The notes beneath the pieces are model-generated. The model saw nothing but the letters and a program-made list of their open reading frames with translations, was not told where the DNA came from and did no database searches. A stretch of 64,000 nucleotides of DNA, from positions 1 to 64,000 of the forward strand of contig CANQAR010000002.1 in the NCBI GenBank assembly GCA_947588845.1, read 5' to 3'. Source of the DNA: an uncultured Lachnospiraceae bacterium (GTDB lineage Bacteria > Bacillota > Clostridia > Lachnospirales > Lachnospiraceae). The position numbers were made by a program, and so were the translations under genes. Positions 52,337-60,089 of this stretch are shown piece by piece (the stretch's first letter is position 1; each line of letters opens with the position of its first letter).

Positions 52337-52365
52337 TTTATAGGTCCCGCAAGGTTGTTTGTCAA
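52337..52365 (-). promoter_or_regulatory. Near-consensus promoter of the marR operon
   Basis: TTGACA, 17 bp, TATAAA on the minus strand, about 100 bp before the marR start. The -35 box lies directly next to the T tract of the spoVAE terminator. No clear operator palindrome could be picked out. Confidence 0.75.
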
Positions 52366-52375
52366 GAAAAAATTA

Positions 52376-52405
52376 CAGCTCCTGTCTTAAATATGACCGG
52401 AGCTG
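52376..52405 (-). terminator. Terminator of spoVAE
   Basis: CAGCTCC and GGAGCTG pair, followed on the minus strand by TAATTTTTTC. It lies about 50 bp beyond the spoVAE stop. Confidence 0.8.
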
Positions 52406-52456
52406 CACAAAATACTTCTGTTTCACTATCCTTTTGGCTGATTTATCTTCTTTTCC

Positions 52457-52813
52457 CTACTTTTTCATTCTGGGCTCAAATACCCTGCTCGCAAGATAGG
52501 AAAAAATAAGAGCCGCACTGATCCCGACCGCACTCGCCTTAAATCCTCCCGCAAACAGACCCAGCAGTCCTTCCGAGTCCACGGCTTCCTTCACGCCTTT
52601 CCAAAGAACGTTCCCGAATCCGAGCAGAGGCACGGACGCTCCCGCCCCCGCAAATTCAGTCAGCGGCCCGTACAGGCCAAGCGCCCCAAGCACCGCCCCC
52701 GAACAGACGAGGATCACCATGACGCGCCCCGGAAGCAGCGTCGTCTTCTCCAGCAGAATCTGAACAAGCGCACAGATCAGGCCGCCCACCCAGAAAGCAT
52801 TGATATAGTCCAT
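52457..52813 (-). CDS. spoVAE: Stage V sporulation protein AE
   Basis: A 118-residue membrane protein with three or four hydrophobic segments, matching SpoVAE (INAFWVGGLICALVQILLEKT, GFGNVLWKGVKEAVDSEGLLGLF). SpoVA proteins build the inner-membrane channel that loads dipicolinic acid into the spore and releases it in germination. The track ORF begins inside spoVAD; I place the ATG at 52813, 19 bp after spoVAD. It indicates a spore former. Confidence 0.93.
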   Translation of the reverse strand: MDYINAFWVGGLICALVQILLEKTTLLPGRVMVILVCSGAVLGALGLYGPLTEFAGAGASVPLLGFGNVLWKGVKEAVDSEGLLGLFAGGFKASAVGISAALIFSYLASRVFEPRMKK

Positions 52814-52832
52814 ATGGAAAACTCCTTTCGTT

Positions 52833-53849
52833 TCAGCAATGCTCCAGCACAACCCCATGCGCGATCCCAGGAATCGTCTGCCCTTCGTTAAAGCTGACCT
52901 TCGAGAGCAAAGCTCCCGTCGGTACGAACAGCACGCGCTTCCAGATTCCCTGGCAAAGCTTTGGAAGCACCAGCGCCGCCAGCACAACCGCGCTGCAGCC
53001 GCAGCCGCTTCCTCCGGCGTGCGTATCCTGTTTTTCGCGGTCATAAATCTCAATCCCACAGTCCATATGCTGCTCTGAAATATCAAAACCTTTCTCTTTC
53101 AGCAGGTCGGTCAGGATCGTCTGCCCGACATAGCCGAGATCCCCCGTGATGATTCTGTCATAATCCTGCGGCTGGCGGTTAAAATCCATCATATTCTGGT
53201 AAATTGTGTCGCAGGCCGCCGGAGCCATGCAGGCCCCCATGTTCATATTATCGCGTACACCCATATCGACAATCTTTCCAGGCGTCACCCCGGTGACCCG
53301 CACATGACCTCCCCTGGCAGCAAGAATAAAAGCTCCGCTTCCGGTAACCGTCCAGGTAGCCGAAAGGGGCCGCTGATTCCCATATCCCAGAGGAAATCGA
53401 AATTCTTTCTCGGCGCTGCCGAAATGACTGGAAGTCAGCGCCGCCGTATGGTCCGCATAGCCCGCGGCGACCGCCATCGCCGCAAGCGTCAGCGATTCCC
53501 CGCAGGTCGAACACGCCCCATAAAGGCCAAACATGGGAACGCCTGCCTCCTCATTTCCAAAAAACGTCGCGGTCAGCTGTGCCAGCAGATCTCCCCCGTA
53601 CAGATACCGAATCTGCCAGAGAGAAAGTCCGGCTTTTCTGACCGCTGTCTGCAGCGCTTCCTTCTGCATCGTGCTCTCCGCCTTTTCCCAGGTATCTTCC
53701 CCGAATTCTGCCTCCGGAGCGATCAGGTCAAACGCTTCACCGAGCGGTCCTTCTCCCTCCTTTGGTCCTGCGACCGACGCGCTGCCGATGATATGAGGCG
53801 CTTCGTGAAATTCGACACTTTGTTTTCCTCTCATCTGACTGACTGCCAT
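52833..53849 (-). CDS. spoVAD: Stage V sporulation protein AD
   Basis: A 338-residue soluble thiolase-fold protein that binds dipicolinic acid. Typical stretches are FGLYGACSTCGESLTLAAM, with the cysteine at the former thiolase active site, and GSGAFILAA. The start at 53849 (MAVSQMRG) has an AGGAGGG box. The usual partner spoVAC is not upstream: a MITE half copy and a GNAT gene occupy that place. Confidence 0.94.
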   Translation of the reverse strand: MAVSQMRGKQSVEFHEAPHIIGSASVAGPKEGEGPLGEAFDLIAPEAEFGEDTWEKAESTMQKEALQTAVRKAGLSLWQIRYLYGGDLLAQLTATFFGNEEAGVPMFGLYGACSTCGESLTLAAMAVAAGYADHTAALTSSHFGSAEKEFRFPLGYGNQRPLSATWTVTGSGAFILAARGGHVRVTGVTPGKIVDMGVRDNMNMGACMAPAACDTIYQNMMDFNRQPQDYDRIITGDLGYVGQTILTDLLKEKGFDISEQHMDCGIEIYDREKQDTHAGGSGCGCSAVVLAALVLPKLCQGIWKRVLFVPTGALLSKVSFNEGQTIPGIAHGVVLEHC

Positions 53850-53887
53850 AACATCCCTCCTGATCATCTGTTACTGTTATTCAGGAT

Positions 53888-53916
53888 TATTGTTTCCATG
53901 CAGTCTTTTTTTATGC
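53888..53916 (-). promoter_or_regulatory. Candidate forespore (sigma-F/G-like) promoter of spoVAD
   Basis: On the minus strand GCATA is followed after 14 bp by GGAAACAATA. Both halves match the sigma-F consensus (GYWTA, GGNRANANTW), but the spacing is two bases short of usual. Confidence 0.3.
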
Positions 53917-53937
53917 GCAGGAGATCAGCTGCTGGTG

Positions 53938-54048
53938 CAGCATTTTTCTCCCTTGAAAAATGGCCCCTTTTCGGTGTTTTTGGGGTCTCAGTGTCATGCT
54001 TTTCCATGTGAACAATGGAACGCATGACCTTTCGACCCTGGCATCATA
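53938..54048. mobile_element. MITE-like element, family B, half copy
   Basis: This matches the right half of the full element at 59.8 kb over about 105 bp, from the hairpin around GAAAAATGG to the terminal repeat CCTTTCGACCCTGGCATCATA. The other end is absent. Its end overlaps the GNAT stop codon. Confidence 0.8.
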
Positions 54049-54592
54049 CAATCAGCTGATAATTTACGATATCCAGCAGTTTCCCGAATTTGCGTCCCAC
54101 TTCCCGCATCGTTCCGCAGCAGGTAAACCCAAACTTCTCATGCAGATAAATACTGGCCACATTGTCGCTTGTGATGACGGAGATCACCGTGTGGATATCG
54201 CTGCGGCTCCTCGCATCGTCGAGAATCGCCTGCATCAGTTTCCTGGCAATCCCGCGTCCGCGGTACGCACGGTCCACATAAAGCGAAAGCTCCACCGTCT
54301 CATGATATGCTTCAAGCAGCCGATACGGGGACAGGCTGGCATACCCCACCGCTCTGCCGTCCGCCACGGCCGCGAGCAGCGGATGGTTGCCGCAGTTGTG
54401 CGCGCCAAGCCATGCCAGCCTATCCTCCAGAGACTTCGGATGAATATCAAAAATAACGGTCGAGTGCTCAATTTCATAGTTGTAAATGTCCCGCAGGTAC
54501 GGGATGTCCGCTTCCTGCGCCGGGCGAATCGCAAGCACATCGGCAGAATCTGTCGGCTGACAGCTTTTTCCTGTAAATGATTCCCTGTACAT
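54044..54592 (-). CDS. GNAT-family N-acetyltransferase (phosphinothricin acetyltransferase-like)
   Basis: A 182-residue acetyltransferase. The acetyl-CoA motif RGRGIARKLMQAIL and following NVASIYLHEKFGF are characteristic; the opening IRPAQEADIPYLRDIYNYEIEHSTVIFD resembles the PAT/Bar subgroup that acetylates amino groups of small molecules. The actual substrate is unknown. Its TGA stop lies inside the terminal repeat of the neighbouring MITE-like element, so the last residues may have been altered by that insertion. Confidence 0.85.
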   Translation of the reverse strand: MYRESFTGKSCQPTDSADVLAIRPAQEADIPYLRDIYNYEIEHSTVIFDIHPKSLEDRLAWLGAHNCGNHPLLAAVADGRAVGYASLSPYRLLEAYHETVELSLYVDRAYRGRGIARKLMQAILDDARSRSDIHTVISVITSDNVASIYLHEKFGFTCCGTMREVGRKFGKLLDIVNYQLIV

Positions 54593-54739
54593 TCCAAATA
54601 TACTTCCTTATTTCATTTTTCTGTCATACGGCACTTCTCTTGATACACATTCCGGTTTTTCAATTCTGCTCCCCCATGTTTCTCACAGTGCCTTCCCATT
54701 TATGGATTTCGTCCCATTTCGGATTCTGTTTTGCCTCTC

Positions 54740-55468
54740 TCACGCTTCCTGCACAGCATTTTCACACTCCCCAATCTTCGCTTCGATTCTCGCCTTTACC
54801 ATGGCGGCGATTTCCGTCGTCTTCATTTTCTGATATTCTTCATACAAAATCGGTTCAAGAAAGTGTACCTGTACTTTCTGACGCGCAATGGAACTCGTAT
54901 CAAACGCTTTGTAGGAATCGATCAGAGCGACCGGAACAATCGGACATTTTGCCTTTGTCGCGGCCTTAAAACTTCCTCCTTTAAATTCCTGAAGCTGATT
55001 TCCGTTTTTACTCCTCGTTCCTTCCGCAAAAATCAGATAATTTCTTCCCTGCTTTACTTCTTCCGCCATCTGCAGGATAATCTTCATTCCCTGACGCGGA
55101 TCTTCACGGTCGATCGCCAGCGCCCCGAAGCACGCAATCACCTGTTTCACAAAGAAGATATTGCTCAGCTCTTTTTTAAACACAACCGAAAACGGACGCT
55201 CCATCACCTTCAGAATCGCCAGCACATCAAACATCCCCTGGTGATTCGGATACATGATAAATCCGTCTTTCTCCGGAAGCCGGTCCATCCCGTGCCCCTC
55301 AATCGTCACACGTCCGCCCGCAATTGCCCTGTTGTCAATCTTTTTCAGATGACCGAATTTCTGCTGCTCTGTATACCGTTCCGGATGCGCCGCCATACGG
55401 CACAGCCAGAACATGCCGTACGGCACATACCAGAGATTCATTAATACCATAAAAATAATACGTTTCAT
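54740..55468 (-). CDS. plsC: 1-acyl-sn-glycerol-3-phosphate acyltransferase
   Basis: A 242-residue membrane-associated acyltransferase for phosphatidic acid synthesis. The catalytic HxxxxD appears as NHQGMFD, and the second motif as FAEGTRSKNG. A hydrophobic N-terminal segment (IIFMVLMNLWYVPYGMFWL) anchors it. GGAGAGG precedes the ATG. Upstream is a family-A repeat and the glycerol-1-phosphate dehydrogenase gene. Confidence 0.9.
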   Translation of the reverse strand: MKRIIFMVLMNLWYVPYGMFWLCRMAAHPERYTEQQKFGHLKKIDNRAIAGGRVTIEGHGMDRLPEKDGFIMYPNHQGMFDVLAILKVMERPFSVVFKKELSNIFFVKQVIACFGALAIDREDPRQGMKIILQMAEEVKQGRNYLIFAEGTRSKNGNQLQEFKGGSFKAATKAKCPIVPVALIDSYKAFDTSSIARQKVQVHFLEPILYEEYQKMKTTEIAAMVKARIEAKIGECENAVQEA

Positions 55469-55504
55469 TTATCTGCCCTCTCCATTCAAACACCATTCTG
55501 TTTT

Positions 55505-55663
55505 GCATTTCCGCTTCAAATTCGTGCGCATCTCCACTCCGTTCCGGTCGGTTCTAAACGAGTGCCACCGGCACTCAGAACCGGCGCCGGACGAATGTCC
55601 GCTGGACATTCAGCCCCCCGGAGGGTTTATAGCAAACGGCAAATATTTTTGTCGTTTGCTATA
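55505..55663. repeat. Dispersed hairpin repeat, family A, copy 2
   Basis: It shares GCTTCAAATTCGTGCGC, ACTCCGTTCCGGTCGG, GGACATTCAGC and TATAGCAAACGGCAAATATT with the 31.3 kb copy. It has one extra hairpin module (GAGTGCCACCGGCACTC) and lacks the right terminal repeat, ending at the araM stop codon. Confidence 0.82.
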
Positions 55664-55665
55664 AA

Positions 55666-56931
55666 TCAATACAGACTCCCCGGAAAAGAGAAGTTCTTCG
55701 CCAGCCGCAGCAGCGTCAGTCTCCTCCGGACATACGGACAGAGCCGCAGCGTCAGATCCTTTTTGTCCGCGGACATCCCCAGATCTTCCATGCGTGTCAC
55801 ACAGCCGGCATCGGCAAGCAGACGGCGCATTCTGCCGCTCTCCGGCAGGGCCGCAAGCTCCTGCGCGATCAGCGGCAGCTTTGATTCAAGATCCGCAAGA
55901 TCAAGTCCTTCCATCAGGTTCGGATCGTTCTCTTCAAGAGCGTCCTGGTATTTCCCTTTCGCCCCAAACGTCTCCTGCAGCAGTTCCGTCTCATAGGCGC
56001 GTCCGTCCACAACTTTGCAGGTTCCTTTCTCAATCGCTTTTCGGATTTTCTCATAATATTCCAGGCAGAGAATCAGGCCGACTGACACCTTCTCGCCATG
56101 CAGCGCGTCTATATAATCGTTTATAATCTCCATCTCCCAGAGATGCGAGACATGATGCTCCGCACCGGAAGCCGGCCGGGAATTCCCGATCATCTGCATC
56201 GCAAGACCGGACAGAATCAGCGCGTACATCAGCTTCTCCATACACGCCGGATTTCCGTCTCTGATCTGATCCAGCACGCTTTCCACCTCACGCACCGCCT
56301 CAAACTCCAGACGGCTGACGGTCTCACAGTAATATTCCCCCGTCACAATATGGCTTATTTTCCAGTCCAGCAGAGAAGTATATTTCCCCATCAGGTCTGA
56401 AATACCGGACGCTGTCAGCCGGAACGGCGCCTTTGCAAAAATATCCGTGTCCGCAAGCACATACATCGGCGCCACTGCTGTGAGCGTCTTCTTCATTCCA
56501 TGCCAGGTCATTGCGGCGACTGTCGACACAAATCCATCCACGCTGGCAGCTGTCGGCACGGAAATAAAATTCAGCCCCCTCGTATATGCCACGTAGCGTG
56601 TCAGATCATGAATCGTTCCGGAACCGACCGCAACCAGCACATCCGCCTCACCGTCAAGACATTTCTGCACCTTCTCCACATAACTGTCGTTTGCGTGGAT
56701 ATCACTGCCCGTCACCTCAAGAACCTCCAGCGCCGCAAAATAATCCTTCATGCTCTCCAGCGCCGCCTTCTTTGTGTTCGCGTCACAGACGATCACCGGG
56801 TGTTTATAGTCTCTCAGTAATTTTCCAAGCCTGCTCACTGCCCCCGGCTCGATCCAGACACCTTTCACTGTAATTTTATGTTCATGACCGCACGCACACG
56901 GCCTGGTAAAACGATGCAACTCTACATTCAT
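55666..56931 (-). CDS. araM: sn-Glycerol-1-phosphate dehydrogenase
   Basis: A 421-residue member of the iron-alcohol/glycerol dehydrogenase family resembling AraM/EgsA, which reduces dihydroxyacetone phosphate to glycerol-1-phosphate. NAD-binding VAVGSGTIHDLTRYVAY, the PTAASVDGFVS motif and metal ligands in GAEHHVSHLWEM are present. An N-terminal CACGHEH adds a local cysteine/histidine cluster usual in this subgroup. GGAGG box before the ATG. In Bacillus the product feeds heptaprenylglyceryl lipid; the prenyl transferase is not in this window. Confidence 0.87.
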   Translation of the reverse strand: MNVELHRFTRPCACGHEHKITVKGVWIEPGAVSRLGKLLRDYKHPVIVCDANTKKAALESMKDYFAALEVLEVTGSDIHANDSYVEKVQKCLDGEADVLVAVGSGTIHDLTRYVAYTRGLNFISVPTAASVDGFVSTVAAMTWHGMKKTLTAVAPMYVLADTDIFAKAPFRLTASGISDLMGKYTSLLDWKISHIVTGEYYCETVSRLEFEAVREVESVLDQIRDGNPACMEKLMYALILSGLAMQMIGNSRPASGAEHHVSHLWEMEIINDYIDALHGEKVSVGLILCLEYYEKIRKAIEKGTCKVVDGRAYETELLQETFGAKGKYQDALEENDPNLMEGLDLADLESKLPLIAQELAALPESGRMRRLLADAGCVTRMEDLGMSADKKDLTLRLCPYVRRRLTLLRLAKNFSFPGSLY

Positions 56932-57102
56932 AATAACTTTCCTCCAGTAATTCAGTCCGATCAGTCTTCCTGCATTCCGGCACCGTCACTTTTCGCGTCC
57001 GCTTCCCCGATGCCTGTCCGCTTCTGAAATTTCCTGCTTCCCTTTCCTGCCGCACATTTCGTCCCCTACCTGACAACACAGACGCTGAGACATTTTCATC
57101 TT

Positions 57103-57738
57103 TTAGCACGGTTCCAGAACATCGGCAAGTTCTTCAAACGTCCTGATCACAGCGGCCGCTCCTTCGGTATTTCCAAATCCATAGGCCGCAAACACAAACG
57201 GAACACCTGCTTCCTCTGAAGCCTCAAAATCTCCCTGCGTGTCCCCCACATAGACCGGCCGTTCGAAACAGTTTCTTCCGACCAGAAGTTTTATATTATC
57301 CGCTTTGTTCCTTCCGGTATTACCATAACACTCGAAATCCCGGACGTACGGCGCAAGCCCTGTCTTTCTCAAAAACAGTTCGATATAGCCTGCCTGACAG
57401 TTGCTCACAATGCAGACGGCATATTTTTCAGACAGCTTTTTTACCGTCCGGACCACTCCCGGATAACAGAGGTCGCTTTCATCTTCCTCCAGTCCCTGCT
57501 CTTCATATTCACAGCAGGTATCCATGATACGATACCGTATCTCCTCGTCTGTCTGCGGCAAAAGCAGATCGGCGATTACTTTCATGGTCTTTCCAAAAAG
57601 CTGTTTCAGCATATCTGCAGTCACAGTCATATCCGTACAGCCTCCCTCACGTACCGCGCGTGTCCAGGCTTTCGCCACAACAGGCGTGGAATCCCAGAGC
57701 GTGCCGTCTACATCCAGAATAATACTGTCTGTTCTCAT
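57103..57738 (-). CDS. HAD-family phosphatase
   Basis: A 211-residue HAD hydrolase with motif I LDVDGTLWDST, motif II IVSNCQAGY, a lysine in GRNKADNIKLL and motif IV YVGDTQGDFEAS. The W after DGTL and the helical cap place it near phosphoglycolate phosphatase-like enzymes. GGGAG box before the ATG. It is divergent from larC, with a 337 bp gap that holds a possible promoter, an unexplained block and a MITE half copy. Confidence 0.87.
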   Translation of the reverse strand: MRTDSIILDVDGTLWDSTPVVAKAWTRAVREGGCTDMTVTADMLKQLFGKTMKVIADLLLPQTDEEIRYRIMDTCCEYEEQGLEEDESDLCYPGVVRTVKKLSEKYAVCIVSNCQAGYIELFLRKTGLAPYVRDFECYGNTGRNKADNIKLLVGRNCFERPVYVGDTQGDFEASEEAGVPFVFAAYGFGNTEGAAAVIRTFEELADVLEPC

Positions 57739-57830
57739 AAATTATTTTCTCCCTTATCATCTTTTGTCAAATATTACTGCCCCATTATAGGGGTATTTTA
57801 CGTAATTTTCAAGTCCGGTCTGCGCGCCGC

Positions 57831-57859
57831 TTGCGCGCTTTTTCCCTCTGTGCTATACT
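57831..57859 (+). promoter_or_regulatory. Possible promoter of larC
   Basis: TTGCGC, 17 bp, TATACT on the plus strand. The -10 is good, the -35 moderate. It would leave a leader of about 210 bases that includes a MITE half copy. Confidence 0.4.
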
Positions 57860-57960
57860 TTTTCTGTTATCTGCCGCAGTTTAGGACCTGCCTGATTGAA
57901 TCCCGCCGCTGATACGAGTTTGTCACCCATCGCTCAAAGAGGCGACCTGGTATAATCTGC

Positions 57961-58050
57961 ATTTGAGGTGTTTCAAAATTGCGGAAGCACGAAATGCGAA
58001 GCAATTCGTGGCATCATGGGGGCAAAATACCTTTTGACCCCAACATCATA
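57961..58050. mobile_element. MITE-like element, family B, half copy upstream of larC
   Basis: About 88 bp match the left half of the full element at 59.8 kb in inverted orientation: ATTTGAGGTGTTTC, GAAATGCG, GCAATTCGTGGCATCATGGG and the end CCTTTTGACCCCAACATCATA. The other half is missing. The element ends 25 bp before the larC ATG, so it supplies part of the leader. Confidence 0.82.
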
Positions 58051-58075
58051 ATTTTAAAAGACAGGGGATAATTAA

Positions 58076-59725
58076 ATGAATCAGAAGATACTGTATCTCG
58101 AATGTAACTCCGGAATCAGCGGAGATATGACAGTCGGAGCTCTGCTGGATCTTGGAGCCGACCGGAAAGTGCTTGAAGAGGGGCTCGCCAGTCTGCCGCT
58201 TACCGGTTATACAATCCGGATTACCGACGTATTTAAATCCGGCCTGCGCGCCTGCGATTTTAACGTAATCCTCGATCAGGACAACCACGATCATGACATG
58301 GAATATCTGCACGGCAGCGGGCATACACACGGGCATCACCAGGAGGACTCCGGGCATGTCCATCTCCACACAGAAACCAGCCATGTATTCCGTCATGAAA
58401 GTTCCGGAACCGCTCATCTTCACACGGAAGCTGAACAGCTGCCTCTGCATGAGGTTTCGGCAACCGCACACCTTCACACAGAAACCAGCCACGTGTTCCG
58501 CCATGATAGTTCTGGAACCGCTCATTTTCACACGGAAGCCGAACACCCGCTCCCTCATGAAGTTCCGGAACCTGCAGTCCACCTCCATACAGAAGAAACT
58601 CCTCATAAACACCACCATGACGCCCGCAATCTGCACGATATTCTGCATATCCTGGAACATGGAAATCTGACGAAAGGAGCATTCTTTCTCGCCTCCCGCA
58701 TTTTCACGATCCTGGCGGAAGCAGAAGCTCATGTACACGGAAAATCCATTGAGGAAGTTCACTTCCACGAAGTCGGAGCCGTCGATTCGATCGTGGACAT
58801 CGCCGCTGCCGCTATCTGTATCGACAACCTGAATCCGGACCTGACCGTCATATCCACTCTGACAGACGGCACCGGCATGATCCGCTGCCAGCACGGGCTG
58901 ATCCCGGTGCCCGTCCCCGCCGTATCAGCCATTGTCTCCGCTCACGGCCTGCCCTTGCGCATACGACCGATCGAGGGAGAACTGGTGACTCCGACCGGGG
59001 CCGCCATCGCCGCCGCCCTTCACACGGGCGCCGCTCTCCCGGAGGAATTCCGCATTGTGCGCGTCGGGCTCGGAGCAGGGAAACGCGACTATGCCACTAC
59101 CGGAGTTCTGCGGGCAATGCTGCTGGAAGCGGAAAGTTCTCAGAATCTCCAGCCTTGCAGCCCGGAGACTTTGCAGTTCAGTCAGCATGCAGACTTTGAC
59201 ACGTCAGCAGATACTTCCCGGCACGATCCTCTGTCCGGGAACTCTGTTCCAGGTCAGCCTGCCAAATCCGGCAGTCCAGAACCTCCGATCCTGAAACTGG
59301 AGACAAATATCGACGACTGTACCGGGGAGGCGCTCGCCTTCACCCTTGACCGCCTGATGGAAGCCGGTGCGCTCGACGTCTATTATACGCCGATCTATAT
59401 GAAGAAAAACAGGCCCGCCTGGATGCTCACAGTGCTCTGCCCTCCCACAAAACGCCGGGAGATGGAATCCATCATTTTCCAGAACACGACGACGATCGGC
59501 ATCCGTATGATTGAAATGAACCGCACCCGCCTGGAGCGCCGGATTATCTCCCTGGAAACGCCCTGGGGACCGGCAGATGTGAAATGCTGCCATTTTGATG
59601 GGGAACCCCGGTATTATCCGGAAAACGACAGTGTTGCCCGCCTTGCGAAACAGGAAAACAAAGGCTTCGGCGATATGTACCGCATGATACAGGAATGCGC
59701 TGCAAAGCAGAACACAGTTCCCTGA
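58076..59725 (+). CDS. larC: Nickel pincer cofactor biosynthesis protein LarC with expanded His-rich region
   Basis: A 549-residue protein, the nickel insertase that completes the nickel-pincer nucleotide cofactor of lactate racemase-type enzymes. The N-terminal LECNSGISGDMTVGALLDLGAD and HFHEVGAVDSIVDI stretches, and the C-terminal ETNIDDCTGE domain, are family hallmarks. Between residues about 65 and 190 is a very histidine-rich insert with a 36-residue repeat (AHLHTETSHVFRH). Both halves form one ORF, unlike the split, frameshifted larC1/larC2 of Lactobacillus. No larA, larB or larE lies nearby. Confidence 0.93.
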   Translation: MNQKILYLECNSGISGDMTVGALLDLGADRKVLEEGLASLPLTGYTIRITDVFKSGLRACDFNVILDQDNHDHDMEYLHGSGHTHGHHQEDSGHVHLHTETSHVFRHESSGTAHLHTEAEQLPLHEVSATAHLHTETSHVFRHDSSGTAHFHTEAEHPLPHEVPEPAVHLHTEETPHKHHHDARNLHDILHILEHGNLTKGAFFLASRIFTILAEAEAHVHGKSIEEVHFHEVGAVDSIVDIAAAAICIDNLNPDLTVISTLTDGTGMIRCQHGLIPVPVPAVSAIVSAHGLPLRIRPIEGELVTPTGAAIAAALHTGAALPEEFRIVRVGLGAGKRDYATTGVLRAMLLEAESSQNLQPCSPETLQFSQHADFDTSADTSRHDPLSGNSVPGQPAKSGSPEPPILKLETNIDDCTGEALAFTLDRLMEAGALDVYYTPIYMKKNRPAWMLTVLCPPTKRREMESIIFQNTTTIGIRMIEMNRTRLERRIISLETPWGPADVKCCHFDGEPRYYPENDSVARLAKQENKGFGDMYRMIQECAAKQNTVP

Positions 59726-59770
59726 TATATGCTTCGCAAAGGTTCTGAACGTACAGCACTTTATCCGTAA

Positions 59771-59969
59771 TATGATGCTGGGGTCAAAAGGGATTTTGCC
59801 CCCATGATGCCACGAATTGCTCCGCATTTCATGCTCACGCAATTCTGAAACACCTCAAATCCGCACATTTTTCCATGAAAAATGGCTCCTTTTCGGTGTT
59901 TTTGGGGTCTCAGTGTCATGCTTTTCCATGTGAACATGGAACGCATGACCTTTCGACCCTGGCATCATA
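59771..59969. mobile_element. MITE-like element, family B, full copy
   Basis: About 199 bp bounded by imperfect terminal inverted repeats TATGATGCTGGGGTCAAAAGG and its partner CCTTTCGACCCTGGCATCATA. TA at each end is compatible with a TA target duplication, as for IS630/Tc1-like MITEs. No transposase is encoded. The 364 bp gap between larC and the next gene (59726-60089) holds this element and nothing else recognisable. Confidence 0.82.
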
Positions 59970-60089
59970 ATATTACAGATAAATTTGCCGGAACACAAAA
60001 CGAGGGCCGTCGGAAAATGTCTGGCAGGGCTTGTTACAAATCCGTTATTCCTCTTCCCGACAGCCCCGTTTATGGAAATTCACTGTTAT

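Noticed and set aside
57862-58050. NiCo (nickel/cobalt) riboswitch before larC
   Set aside because: The leader would be a sensible place, but I could not match the paired conserved elements of that class, and half of it is MITE sequence.
59761-59946. 61-residue minus-strand ORF
   Set aside because: It is contained within the MITE-like element and formed by its sequence; no start signal or conservation evidence.
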